Assembly: GCA_002423395.1 (NCBI GenBank)
Contig: DIVZ01000005.1
Coordinates: 248,001 to 312,000, forward strand
Direction: 5' to 3'
Length of the DNA: 64,000 nt
Source: Eubacteriaceae bacterium UBA6119
GTDB taxonomy: Bacteria; Bacillota; Clostridia; Eubacteriales; UBA1433
In this document: positions 1-7,852 of the stretch, one piece after another
Numbering within the stretch: position 1 is the stretch's first letter
Layout: each line of letters starts with the position of its first letter
The notes under the pieces: model-generated
Databases searched by the model: none
Told to the model about the DNA's origin: nothing
The model's input: the letters and a program-made list of their open reading frames with translations, nothing else
Position numbers and translations under genes: made by a program

Positions 1-891
1 ATTAAAATTATTAAGCAAACACCTGTTTCGGCATATTATGACTGCGACTACGGCATAGGGATTGCGACAGCAGATATTCTTATGGATAAAGCTATCGAAA
101 TGGCGAAAAAAAACGGAATAGGCATTGCAACAGGAAAAAACGGCCACCACTTCGGTGTAGCGGGTTATTATGCGCTTAAGGCGGCAGAGCAAGGTCTCAT
201 AGGTTTTTCATGCGCACCTTCGCTTCTGCTCGCCGCACCGACAGGCGGCAAAGATAAAATGATAGGCAACAGCCCCAACAGCATTGCTTTTCCTGCCGGT
301 CATAAAACACCGTCCATGATGATGGATATGGCGTCAACAATGGTTGCTGGCGGCAAAATTCAAATGGCTGTGCGCAAAGGCGAAAAAGTGCCTCATGGAT
401 GGATTTTGGATGAAAACGGAAATGACACCGATGATCCAACGACATTTGAAGACAAAGACACGGGCAAAATATTAGGTTCGCTCCTTCCGATGGCGGGGCC
501 TAAAGGATACTGCATAATAGTTATGATCGAGCTGCTCTCATCGATTTTATCAGGCGCTAAAACCGGACCAAATCTCATCGGAGGCGGCGCGGGGCTGGGT
601 TATTTTATGTTGGCAATTGATCCGGAAATTATAAGACCGCTTGACGAGCTGAAAACTGATCTGGACGACTATTATTACATGATAAAAAACACACCGCGCA
701 AAGACGGAGTAAACGAAATATATCTTCCGGGCGAAATTGAATACAACAACACACAAAAGCGTTTAAAAGACGGAGTTGATTTAAATATAAACGTAGCCCA
801 GGATTTGCTTAATTTAATGATTAAATACAATAAACTCCCTCAAAACGCTAGCATAAAAGATTTATTTAAAGAAGCGGTTAATTTAGCTTAA
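1..891 (+). CDS. LDH2/malate-lactate dehydrogenase family oxidoreductase (5' partial)
   Basis: The frame is open from base 1, upstream of the first internal Met at 82, so the gene begins outside the window; 296 residues are visible. The segment NGHHFGVAGYYA carries the conserved His of the LDH2/MDH2 (YlbC, AllD, ComC-like) family, GNSPNSIAFPA matches the family substrate loop, and PMAGPKGYCIIVMIELLSSI matches the glycine-rich cofactor stretch. These enzymes oxidise or reduce 2-hydroxy acids (malate, sulfolactate, ureidoglycolate, diketogulonate) with NAD(P). The exact substrate cannot be read from sequence. A sodium symporter gene follows 41 bases downstream, suggesting uptake and oxidation of the same organic acid. 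Confidence 0.9.
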   Translation: MKIIKQTPVSAYYDCDYGIGIATADILMDKAIEMAKKNGIGIATGKNGHHFGVAGYYALKAAEQGLIGFSCAPSLLLAAPTGGKDKMIGNSPNSIAFPAGHKTPSMMMDMASTMVAGGKIQMAVRKGEKVPHGWILDENGNDTDDPTTFEDKDTGKILGSLLPMAGPKGYCIIVMIELLSSILSGAKTGPNLIGGGAGLGYFMLAIDPEIIRPLDELKTDLDDYYYMIKNTPRKDGVNEIYLPGEIEYNNTQKRLKDGVDLNINVAQDLLNLMIKYNKLPQNASIKDLFKEAVNLA

Positions 892-932
892 AACCGAAAG
901 GTTTAATATTATAAAAAATGGAGGTATTTTAA

Positions 933-2393
933 ATGTCTGTAGCATTAATCATTGTCATCATTTACATGTTCTCTTTGCTTTTTGTATCCTGGTGGTCAAC
1001 AAAAAGGCAAAAAGAAGGCGGATCAAACAGCTTTTTATTCGCCGATCAAAAGTTAAGTTGGGTATTGATAGGAGTTATGATTGCAGGTCTCGCTGTTGGC
1101 GGAGCATCAACTGTGGGAATTGCTCAAAAAGCGTACACAGGCGGCATATCAGCAGGCTGGTATGATGTAGCATGGGCGGTAGGAGCTTTATTTACAGGTA
1201 TATTTTTAGCAAAAAAAATACGTCAGTCTACATTTAAAACAGTTAACGAAATGTGGGGTCGCGTATTCGGGGAAGGATTCAGAACTATTTCGGTTATCAT
1301 TCAATTCTGCATTCTTCTGGTAATCGTCGCGCTGCAGGTTGTTGCAGGCGGAGCAATACTTAAAGCGCTGCTTCCGCAATATTTTACTATGGCTACAGGA
1401 CTTATCGTTTCTGCGGCAATGTTTTTATTGATTGCAGTTGTGGGCGGTCTTTGGGCGGCAAGCCTGTCAAACATAATCAACATGATTGTTATTTATGTAG
1501 GTATTATATTGGGCGTTGTTGCGGCAATAAAAGGTTTCGGTGGGTTTGCAGCTATAAACGCAACGCTGCCTGCAGGATTAAGCGGAAACGGATCGCATTG
1601 GTATGATCTTGTTGCCGGCATGGGACCTGCGGTTGTTATAGCATGGTTTATTACAATGCTGCTTCAGGGCATTCCTAATGCGGGAATAATGCAAAGCGTT
1701 GTTGCTGCGAAAGATCCTAAAGAAGCAAGAAAAGGCGTTATATTTGCAGCAATTTTAATGGCTCCCGCAGGATTTTTATCAGCGTTATTTGGAATCATGG
1801 CTGCAAGCCAGTTCCCGGGACTTGCAAATTCAGCTTTGGCGCTTCCGTCAGTTGTTACCGCGGCGATTCCGCCTGTTATCGCGGGTTTATTGCTTGCCGG
1901 ACTATGGGCAGCGGATGTTTCTACCGCAACAGGTTTAATGGTTACGCTTAGTACAATGGGCACAAAAGATATTATTGTAAAATATTTTGCAAAAAATATG
2001 AGCGATAAAAAACAGCTTGTTCTATCCAGATGGCTCATAGTATTCTGCGCGGTTGCAGCTTACATACTTGCAACTCAAGTATCGAGCGTATTAGGCGCGC
2101 TTATGGCAGCGCTTACAATGTTTGCGCCTTATGCAATATTAATGACGGGTATGTTCCTTTTCCCGAAGACAGTAAAAAAATCGTCAGCTTGGGTGACTTT
2201 CATAATAGGGCTTGTATTTTTCGTATTGTCACAATTTTTCGTTAAATCACTCGCAATTTTGCATCAGCCGATTTATACTGTTTTCCTGGTAAGCTTAGCG
2301 GCATACATACTTTGCGCGGCATTTGACAAGAGACCGGCTCCAGTTGAAAATCTTTTCAAAAAAGAAGAAGAATTGGCAGAAAAAGCCTCATAA
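933..2393 (+). CDS. Sodium:solute symporter family transporter
   Basis: A 486-residue, almost wholly hydrophobic protein with about 13 predicted membrane helices and a positively charged, hydrophilic C-terminal tail (KKEEELAEKAS). N-terminal features such as WWSTKRQKEGGSNSFLFADQ and the glycine-rich AGLAVGGASTVGIAQKAYTG are those of the SSS (SLC5) family, which couples sodium entry to uptake of an organic solute. The start follows GGAGG at good spacing. It lies just behind an LDH2-type dehydrogenase in the same direction, so a 2-hydroxy or related carboxylic acid is the likely substrate (inference). A hairpin terminator closes the transcript. Confidence 0.92.
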   Translation: MSVALIIVIIYMFSLLFVSWWSTKRQKEGGSNSFLFADQKLSWVLIGVMIAGLAVGGASTVGIAQKAYTGGISAGWYDVAWAVGALFTGIFLAKKIRQSTFKTVNEMWGRVFGEGFRTISVIIQFCILLVIVALQVVAGGAILKALLPQYFTMATGLIVSAAMFLLIAVVGGLWAASLSNIINMIVIYVGIILGVVAAIKGFGGFAAINATLPAGLSGNGSHWYDLVAGMGPAVVIAWFITMLLQGIPNAGIMQSVVAAKDPKEARKGVIFAAILMAPAGFLSALFGIMAASQFPGLANSALALPSVVTAAIPPVIAGLLLAGLWAADVSTATGLMVTLSTMGTKDIIVKYFAKNMSDKKQLVLSRWLIVFCAVAAYILATQVSSVLGALMAALTMFAPYAILMTGMFLFPKTVKKSSAWVTFIIGLVFFVLSQFFVKSLAILHQPIYTVFLVSLAAYILCAAFDKRPAPVENLFKKEEELAEKAS

Positions 2394-2410
2394 TATTTAA
2401 GAATTAAAAA

Positions 2411-2440
2411 TAAAGGGCATTTTTGCCCTTTATTTTTTTA
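2411..2440 (+). terminator. Intrinsic terminator after the symporter gene
   Basis: An 8-bp stem (TAAAGGGC with GCCCTTTA, six-base loop) is followed by a T-rich run. The other strand also ends in a T-rich run, so it may also serve the convergent GntR gene. Confidence 0.85.
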
Positions 2441-2458
2441 TAAATTACATTTGGATTC

Positions 2459-3142
2459 TTATATGTGTAAATTAATAACTCTTTCATCACTGTCAATATG
2501 ATTTCTTAGCAAAATTCCAACATTATCTATCAATGAATTTTCCAGCGATTTAACAATATTACAATGCTGTCTGAAGGATGTATTAATATATGAAGTATCT
2601 TTTTTATACAAATTAACGGCTGCATATAAAGCATATCTTTTTATGGTATCAACTATGCCGTTATACATTATAATAATAGATTCATTGCCGCAGAAATTAA
2701 TGATTGTTCTGTGAAAGGCTTCATCTAGCTTTTTGTATTCCTGATAATCACTTTTTTTAACAGTGTTATCCATTAATGTTAATAAATTATTGAAAATATC
2801 AATCTGCTCTTTGGTAATTTTTTCGCATAGCAGCTTTGCCGCATTCGGCTCAATTATTTTTCTGGCTGCGGTAACATCCCGCAATTCGGCTATATTCAGC
2901 TCGCTTACAAAAAAACCTTTGTTTGATAGTATTTGCACTAAGCCGTCTTTAAGCAGCATCATAGCCGCGTCCCTTACTGTTGTTCCGCTTACGTTAAGTT
3001 CATTTGAAATCTTTAATAAATTCATTTTAGAACCAGGAAGCATGTGCAGCAGAATTATTTCATTATATAGGCATTTATATACCAATTTAACAGTTGCTTC
3101 ACTGGGATTATTTTCAATTAGCTGCTTCAATAACTTTTTCAA
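2459..3142 (-). CDS. GntR family transcriptional regulator (FCD type), paralogue 1
   Basis: 227 residues. The N-terminal winged helix-turn-helix spans about residues 20-75 (NELNVSGTTVRDAAMMLLKD as recognition region) and the helical FCD ligand domain about 85-215, with the expected DEAFHRTI metal/ligand motif. FCD regulators usually sense carboxylic acids and control their catabolism. It is convergent with the dehydrogenase/symporter pair and lies 60 bases downstream of a clearly related paralogue on the same strand, which suggests a local duplication. Canonical GntR proteins have SRTPVREA here; this one reads SGTTVRDA, so operator specificity may differ. Confidence 0.9.
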   Translation of the reverse strand: MKKLLKQLIENNPSEATVKLVYKCLYNEIILLHMLPGSKMNLLKISNELNVSGTTVRDAAMMLLKDGLVQILSNKGFFVSELNIAELRDVTAARKIIEPNAAKLLCEKITKEQIDIFNNLLTLMDNTVKKSDYQEYKKLDEAFHRTIINFCGNESIIIMYNGIVDTIKRYALYAAVNLYKKDTSYINTSFRQHCNIVKSLENSLIDNVGILLRNHIDSDERVINLHI

Positions 3143-3202
3143 GACAATTCCTCAATATCTGTTACTAAAAATAATTATAAAAATTTGTATTAAATAAAAT
3201 AT

Positions 3203-3901
3203 TTATAACTCGAATTTAAGCTCTATCTCCGGATGTAAAAAAATCTTTTTTAATTCGTTGCAATGCATTTGTATAGCTGATTCAACATTATTTATTAATG
3301 AATTTTCAAGTGAATTGATAATCATATTATGATTGCGTAATATAGTAAGAAAATCATTTTTATTTTTTAAAAAAGTAACGTATGATAAATATCTTTCCAC
3401 AATATCAGATATTTTTCTGTACATGGCAGATATAAATTTATTTTCGCATAATTCTATTATTGACTTATGAAATAAAATATCAAGCTGAGTAAAATCATAT
3501 AAATTATTTTCTTTTAAATAATTGCTCATTTTATTTGTTAAATCAACAAGAAATATTAACTGTTCGCAAGCAATTTTTTCGCATAAAATTTGAGCTGCTC
3601 CTATTTCGATAATCTTCATTGCGGTGCAAATTTCTTCCATCTCATTTAAATTGAGATGGCTTATAAAAAAGCCCTGATTTGAATGCATTTTAACTAATTT
3701 TGTGTTTGATGAAAGTAAAATTGCGGCGTCCCGCACGGTAGTTCTGCTGACATTTAATTCTTCTGAAATTTTTGAAAGATTAATTTTAGATCCCGGCAAT
3801 AAACGCAGGGATATTATTTCTTTGTATAAACATTTATAAACAATCTTAACTGTCGGCTCTAACGGGTTTTCTTCAATAAGTTTTTTAAACAGTTGCTTCA
3901 T
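3203..3901 (-). CDS. GntR family transcriptional regulator (FCD type), paralogue 2
   Basis: 232 residues, aligning end to end with the neighbouring regulator (shared KIVYKCLY, LPGSKINLSKIS and TVRDAA blocks). The wHTH is about residues 20-78 and the FCD domain about 85-220 (LDILFHKSII). The ligand domain differs more than the DNA-binding domain, as expected if the two copies bind similar sites but respond to different effectors (inference). The gene begins after an AGGAG-like site (GGAGAAATTAAATG) and is followed by its paralogue on the same strand. Confidence 0.9.
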   Translation of the reverse strand: MKQLFKKLIEENPLEPTVKIVYKCLYKEIISLRLLPGSKINLSKISEELNVSRTTVRDAAILLSSNTKLVKMHSNQGFFISHLNLNEMEEICTAMKIIEIGAAQILCEKIACEQLIFLVDLTNKMSNYLKENNLYDFTQLDILFHKSIIELCENKFISAMYRKISDIVERYLSYVTFLKNKNDFLTILRNHNMIINSLENSLINNVESAIQMHCNELKKIFLHPEIELKFEL

Positions 3902-4042
3902 TTAATTTCTCCATAAACAAACCAACACACCACGTTATTTATTATATATTAATTTGTTAGAAAACGAAATATTTTTTATTAAATTGTTTAATTTATATAA
4001 TAAAAGTGGAGCATAATAATAAAAATATACTAATTTAAGTAA

Positions 4043-4072
4043 CAAAAAGGGACTGAAACAGTCCCGTTTTTT
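4043..4072 (-). terminator. Intrinsic terminator, mainly for the LUD gene
   Basis: GGGACT and AGTCCC form a 6-bp GC-rich stem with a five-base loop (4049-4065). Both strands have a T run after the stem, so it can act in both directions; the minus-strand LUD gene ends 20 bases away. Confidence 0.75.
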
Positions 4073-4091
4073 GTTTAATTTAGTTTTTAAT

Positions 4092-4739
4092 TTAATACCC
4101 CAGCTCTTCCCCTACAAAAATAACTTTTATTCTGTCTTTTCTTATAGGAAGCTGATAGCCTATTACAGTAAATAATGAACAGAATTTAGCGGCAGCGCTG
4201 CATTTCATGCACCTTCCGGTTGTGCCGCAAGGTATTGGGTACCCCAATCTTTTTGCGTTTGCCGGAGCGGCAATATTTTTAGCTCGATCATAAGCTGCAT
4301 TGATATCAGGCACTATTTTATTGTAACCGGCTATTATTATAACGCTTTTCGGACCGTACATAAGCGCCGCTACCCTGTTGCCTCTGCCGTCTATATTAAG
4401 CAGTTCGCCGTTTTCTGTAATTGCGTTGGAAGAAGAAAAATATGTATCGCATGAAAGAGCGTCTGTAAATAAGTCATCCATTTTATCGGCGGGGATATTG
4501 GGATCATATCGGTCAAGATAATTATATTTTCCGTTGCGCAGATATTCAACTATTCCTGTCTCAAACAGCGTCATGCTTCCTCCGCACGATACTTTATCAC
4601 CGTCTTTTAAGAATTCCAAAACTTTTGGAATAACGTCTTCTTTAGTAGGCACATAACAAGCGTGTATATTGTTTTTTGCAAGGTTTTGTATTGTATACTC
4701 GACTTTTTTGTCAATAACATACTGCATATTTTTATCCAT
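4092..4739 (-). CDS. LUD domain protein (lactate-utilisation family)
   Basis: 215 residues from the ATG at 4739. An upstream ATG at 4763 exists, but the AAGGAG site (4746-4751) sits between the two and fits only the downstream start. The whole protein matches the LUD (DUF162) fold, with the conserved DGDKVSCGGSMTLFETGIVE and MYGPKSVIIIAGYNKIVPD segments. The C-terminal CGTTGRCMKCSAAAKFC has four cysteines typical of the single-domain LUD proteins of clostridia. LUD proteins take part in lactate/lactate-like acid oxidation in LutABC systems, but the precise activity of this stand-alone form is not established. Location beside the hydroxyacid dehydrogenase locus fits. Confidence 0.85.
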   Translation of the reverse strand: MDKNMQYVIDKKVEYTIQNLAKNNIHACYVPTKEDVIPKVLEFLKDGDKVSCGGSMTLFETGIVEYLRNGKYNYLDRYDPNIPADKMDDLFTDALSCDTYFSSSNAITENGELLNIDGRGNRVAALMYGPKSVIIIAGYNKIVPDINAAYDRAKNIAAPANAKRLGYPIPCGTTGRCMKCSAAAKFCSLFTVIGYQLPIRKDRIKVIFVGEELGY

Positions 4740-4776
4740 AAATTTCTCCTTTATATTAAACAAATATTTAATGAAC

Positions 4777-5229
4777 TCATTTATAAGTGGATTGAACTAA
4801 TTTTTTAAGGATTTTCTCAAAATCTTCAATTTCTTCATTTGACAGCATTTCTTCTATCGATTTTTGAGCTTTTTCCCAATAAGGTAATGTAAGGTTCAGT
4901 ATTTTTTCGCCGTTATCGGTTAGGCATATTAAATTGGCTTTTGAATTTTCCTGAGAAATAATTTGAATTAATTTCTTGTTTTCCAGAGGCTTCAAATTTC
5001 TTATTAGCGTAGTGCGTTCTAAGTTTGTTACTTCTGACAGATTGTTCATTGTAAGCGGTCCATTGCGCCTTAGATTATTCAGAAGAGCAAACTGAGTTAT
5101 TTTAAGGCCGCTTGGTTTTAATATATTAATATAATGCTGGGTTACCGCTCTTGACGCCTTGCGTATTTTGGTACAATAACATGGGCTTAATTGTTGCATT
5201 TGCGCTTTTTTATTCATATATTCATCCAT
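4777..5229 (-). CDS. MarR family transcriptional regulator
   Basis: About 150 residues with the MarR winged helix: KITQFALLNNLRRNGPLTMN, then the recognition helix NLERTTLIRNLKPLE and a wing with charged residues. An in-frame ATG lies further upstream at 5256, but a perfect 14-bp palindrome overlaps it; the start at 5229 (MDEYMNKK) leaves that palindrome as upstream operator, so it is preferred. No start has a strong ribosome binding site. The gene lies 37 bases upstream of the LUD gene on the same strand, so the two are probably co-transcribed and the regulator may control LUD expression. Confidence 0.85.
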   Translation of the reverse strand: MDEYMNKKAQMQQLSPCYCTKIRKASRAVTQHYINILKPSGLKITQFALLNNLRRNGPLTMNNLSEVTNLERTTLIRNLKPLENKKLIQIISQENSKANLICLTDNGEKILNLTLPYWEKAQKSIEEMLSNEEIEDFEKILKKLVQSTYK

Positions 5230-5241
5230 AATCTTACTTAC

Positions 5242-5255
5242 TGTGTATATACACA
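5242..5255. promoter_or_regulatory. Perfect 14-bp palindrome, candidate MarR operator
   Basis: TGTGTATATACACA is its own reverse complement and lies 13 bases upstream of the chosen MarR start. MarR dimers usually bind short inverted repeats near their own promoter, so autoregulation is likely (inference). Confidence 0.5.
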
Positions 5256-5385
5256 TATTATATTAAATATTATATTTGCTTGCTTATAAATTGTCAAGTA
5301 TATTAATTCGGATGAAAATAAATTAATTATATTAATTCGGTCTGATATTTCAAGAAAACGCAAATAAATTGATAATAATAATATT

Positions 5386-5967
5386 TTAAAATTTTATTAA
5401 TACTGCCCGTACAAAAGCGCCGTCGCTTCCTTTTATTTTTAGAGGAGCAGCGCTTAAAAAATATTCTCCCTCAGAAGTATGCGACAAATCCAAAGACTCA
5501 ATTATTGCTATATTTTTTCCCAAAAGGATTGTATGTATATTGTATTCGTTATCACAACTCGCAACTGATAAAGCATCCGTTCCTATAGTGATTATTCCCA
5601 TCTCCGCAAGCGCTTTTGCGCAGCTGTTGGATAAATATGATTTGCGGTTTGTTCTTAAAAGAATTCTTTTAGCGTTAGGCGGTATTTTAGGCATTAAATA
5701 GCCATCCGTAAGCAAGCCCTCATTAACATCTATTACATAGCAATCGCCAATATAATGCTCAAGCGGCATTGACGCTATATCGCATCCGCTTGAAAAAAAA
5801 TGCAGAGGCGCGTCCGCGTGCGTTGAGCAGTGCACATCGCTTGAAAAATGGCTGAGGTTATACATATCCCCTTTAGTTACTGATTTAATCTGTTCTAATT
5901 TCGCCCTATTTGATCCCGGGTACACCGGCGAAGACAACATTTCTTTTGTAATATCAATTATGTGCAT
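5386..5967 (-). CDS. Cyclase family protein (kynurenine formamidase-like hydrolase)
   Basis: 193 residues, the normal length for the cyclase/KynB family. The metal-binding signature is seen as HCSTHADAPLHF (family HxGTHxDxPxH), with a conserved N-terminal DITKEMLSSPVYPG. These are Zn- or Mn-dependent amide/lactone hydrolases such as N-formylkynurenine formamidase and isatin hydrolase. No tryptophan-degradation genes are near; the neighbours are organic-acid genes, so the substrate is open. It is separated from the small gene upstream by a terminator and probably has its own promoter. Confidence 0.87.
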   Translation of the reverse strand: MHIIDITKEMLSSPVYPGSNRAKLEQIKSVTKGDMYNLSHFSSDVHCSTHADAPLHFFSSGCDIASMPLEHYIGDCYVIDVNEGLLTDGYLMPKIPPNAKRILLRTNRKSYLSNSCAKALAEMGIITIGTDALSVASCDNEYNIHTILLGKNIAIIESLDLSHTSEGEYFLSAAPLKIKGSDGAFVRAVLIKF

Positions 5968-6000
5968 ATTTTTCCCCTATGTTCTATTCTAAATAAATTA

Positions 6001-6040
6001 ACAGCAAAAAAGAAGATAGACCTATCTTCTCTTTTGCTGT
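6001..6040 (-). terminator. Intrinsic terminator after the 34-residue gene
   Basis: On the minus strand AGAAGATAG and CTATCTTCT form a long stem followed by six T; an outer arm (ACAGCAAAA/TTTTGCTGT) extends it. Confidence 0.75.
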
Positions 6041-6046
6041 TTTTAA

Positions 6047-6151
6047 TTAAAAGTTAAAAATCGGTATAATATAAACTAAAACAAGCGATATAACAACTAA
6101 AAATATTACTATTTTCAGCAATAAATTTCTCAGCATTCTGCCTTTTTTCAT
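6047..6151 (-). CDS. Small single-span membrane protein (34 aa)
   Basis: A short gene reading MKKGRMLRNLLLKIVIFLVV and continuing as one hydrophobic helix to a TAA stop. A strong AAGGAG ribosome binding site lies six bases upstream of the ATG and a good intrinsic terminator follows the stop, so translation is well supported despite the size. The N-terminus is basic (K2, K3, R5, R8), predicting a cytoplasmic N-terminus with one membrane span. It has no recognised family. It could be a regulatory micropeptide for a membrane partner; nothing in the sequence names that partner. Confidence 0.6.
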   Translation of the reverse strand: MKKGRMLRNLLLKIVIFLVVISLVLVYIIPIFNF

Positions 6152-6273
6152 AGCTGCTCCTTATAATTAAGTTAAATAACTACTATGCATTAATCAAAGT
6201 TGACTTTATAATAATTATAACATAAAATTATATAATATTTAATTATAGTATAAATATATTAATGGGGAAATTT

Positions 6274-7185
6274 ATGAATTTAAATGATTTTTTAAAAACA
6301 AATTCGAGAAACATATCAGAAGAATTAATGAATATAAACAATGTCCAGTTTAAAAACGAGAGCATAAGCGGGTTTGGAATGAAGAATAAGATTATAGAGC
6401 TTATTCATGAGCTTATGGCGGCAATGTTTCCCACAGTTTATGAACTTGAAATTACGGAAGATGTTTATATTCTTGAAACAATTAACAGAAATATTATAGA
6501 TGCGACCGTAAAACTTCATGAGATATTAAAAAAAGTGCTGACTAACCAATGCAATCTTGACAAAAAAAGTACGTGCCAAAAAACGGAATGCTTTGTAAAA
6601 GCGGAAAATATAACTACGGATTTTATAGCAAGCCTTCCCGCTATAAGAAATGTGCTTACTACCGATATAAAAGCGGCATACGAGGGAGACCCTGCGGCGC
6701 GCTATACGGAAGAAATTCTACTCAGTTATCCCTCAATTCAGGCAGTTGCTATTTACAGATTAGCGCATGAAATGTTTTTAAAGCAAATACCAATAATACC
6801 CAGAATTATGACTGAATACGCTCATGAAAAAACAGGTATAGATATCCACCCGGGAGCAACAATAGGCAATCACTTCTTTATTGACCACGGAACAGGCGTT
6901 GTTATAGGCGAAACATGCATTATCGGCAATAATGTAAAACTTTATCAGGGGGTAACGCTTGGGGCAAAAAGTTTTGAACTGGATGCACAGGGCAATCCTG
7001 TTAAAGGCATAAAAAGACATCCGAACATAGAAAACAATGTAATAATATATTCGGGAGCGACAATACTCGGCGGAGATACTACAATTGGTCATGACAGCAT
7101 AATCGGCGGTAATGTATGGCTTACGCAGGGCGTACCGCCGTATTCAAGAGTTTATAACTCATCACCGTCGCCTATAATAAAATAA
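6274..7185 (+). CDS. Serine O-acetyltransferase (EpsC/CysE-like)
   Basis: About 303 residues. The N-terminal helical half is followed by the left-handed beta-helix (about 185-300) with hexapeptide repeats such as IHPGATIGNHFFIDHGTGVV and the GVTLG-AKS active-site loop. Catalytic His residues are in HEKTGIDIHPG and FIDHGTG. It makes O-acetylserine from serine and acetyl-CoA, the precursor of cysteine. The long N-terminus resembles the EpsC subgroup. An ATG also occurs at 6262, but its own bases form the only GGGGA-like ribosome site, which favours 6274. No cysK is nearby. Confidence 0.9.
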   Translation: MNLNDFLKTNSRNISEELMNINNVQFKNESISGFGMKNKIIELIHELMAAMFPTVYELEITEDVYILETINRNIIDATVKLHEILKKVLTNQCNLDKKSTCQKTECFVKAENITTDFIASLPAIRNVLTTDIKAAYEGDPAARYTEEILLSYPSIQAVAIYRLAHEMFLKQIPIIPRIMTEYAHEKTGIDIHPGATIGNHFFIDHGTGVVIGETCIIGNNVKLYQGVTLGAKSFELDAQGNPVKGIKRHPNIENNVIIYSGATILGGDTTIGHDSIIGGNVWLTQGVPPYSRVYNSSPSPIIK

Positions 7186-7317
7186 ATCGGTATTAACTGC
7201 ATAAAAAAATTAAATTTGCCGGTATTTATATATAAACTGTTCAATAAACATAAATGGTGTATGTAATCTGACAAAGCAAGAAATGCATATATTATTTTTT
7301 ATTATGAGGTATTAGTT

Positions 7318-7851
7318 ATGGCTGATTTATTGTCAAGCAGCAGCATTTTGGTATATTGTATAATTTTTATCGGTAAAATTATTGAAATTACGCTTGATAC
7401 CATAAGAATTGTTTTGATAAATAGGGGAGAGAAATTAAAAGGCGCCGTTTTGGGCTTTATTGTAATAGTATTATGGATTTTCATAGTAAGCTCCATTATT
7501 ACCAATCTGTCGCAAAATTATTTTAAAGCATTTTTATATGCTCTTGCATATGCTATAGGTAATTATGTCGGTGTTACAATTGAAGAGAAATTGGCAATAG
7601 GCCTTTCCAGCATACAAATAATTGTCCCCCTGGATATGGGAGAAAACCTTGCGCATTACTTGCGAGAAGAAGGATACGGGCTAACCGTACTTGACGGGCA
7701 CGGGTATAACAACGATAAAAAAGTGCTCATTCTCCATATTCCGCGTAAGAAACTCAATGAAGCTTTAAAAAAAGTAAAGCTTAAAGCGCCAGATGCTGTA
7801 ATTATTGTAAGCGATGTAAAAAGGCTGCACGGAGGTTACCTTAAGAAATAA
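7318..7851 (+). CDS. UPF0316/DUF2179 domain membrane protein
   Basis: 177 residues. Three hydrophobic helices in about residues 8-88 (DUF5698-type) are followed by a soluble DUF2179 domain (about 95-170, LDGHGYNNDKKVLILHIPRK). This is the UPF0316 (YebE-like) architecture; DUF2179 domains are also found on YitT-type membrane proteins and probably bind a ligand, but function is unknown. The gene ends one base before the cca start codon, so the pair is transcribed together. Confidence 0.85.
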   Translation: MADLLSSSSILVYCIIFIGKIIEITLDTIRIVLINRGEKLKGAVLGFIVIVLWIFIVSSIITNLSQNYFKAFLYALAYAIGNYVGVTIEEKLAIGLSSIQIIVPLDMGENLAHYLREEGYGLTVLDGHGYNNDKKVLILHIPRKKLNEALKKVKLKAPDAVIIVSDVKRLHGGYLKK

Positions 7852-7852
7852 A

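Noticed and set aside
2763..3197. A 144-codon frame antisense to the first GntR gene
   Set aside because: The opposite frame encodes a complete regulator with a recognisable wHTH and FCD domain.
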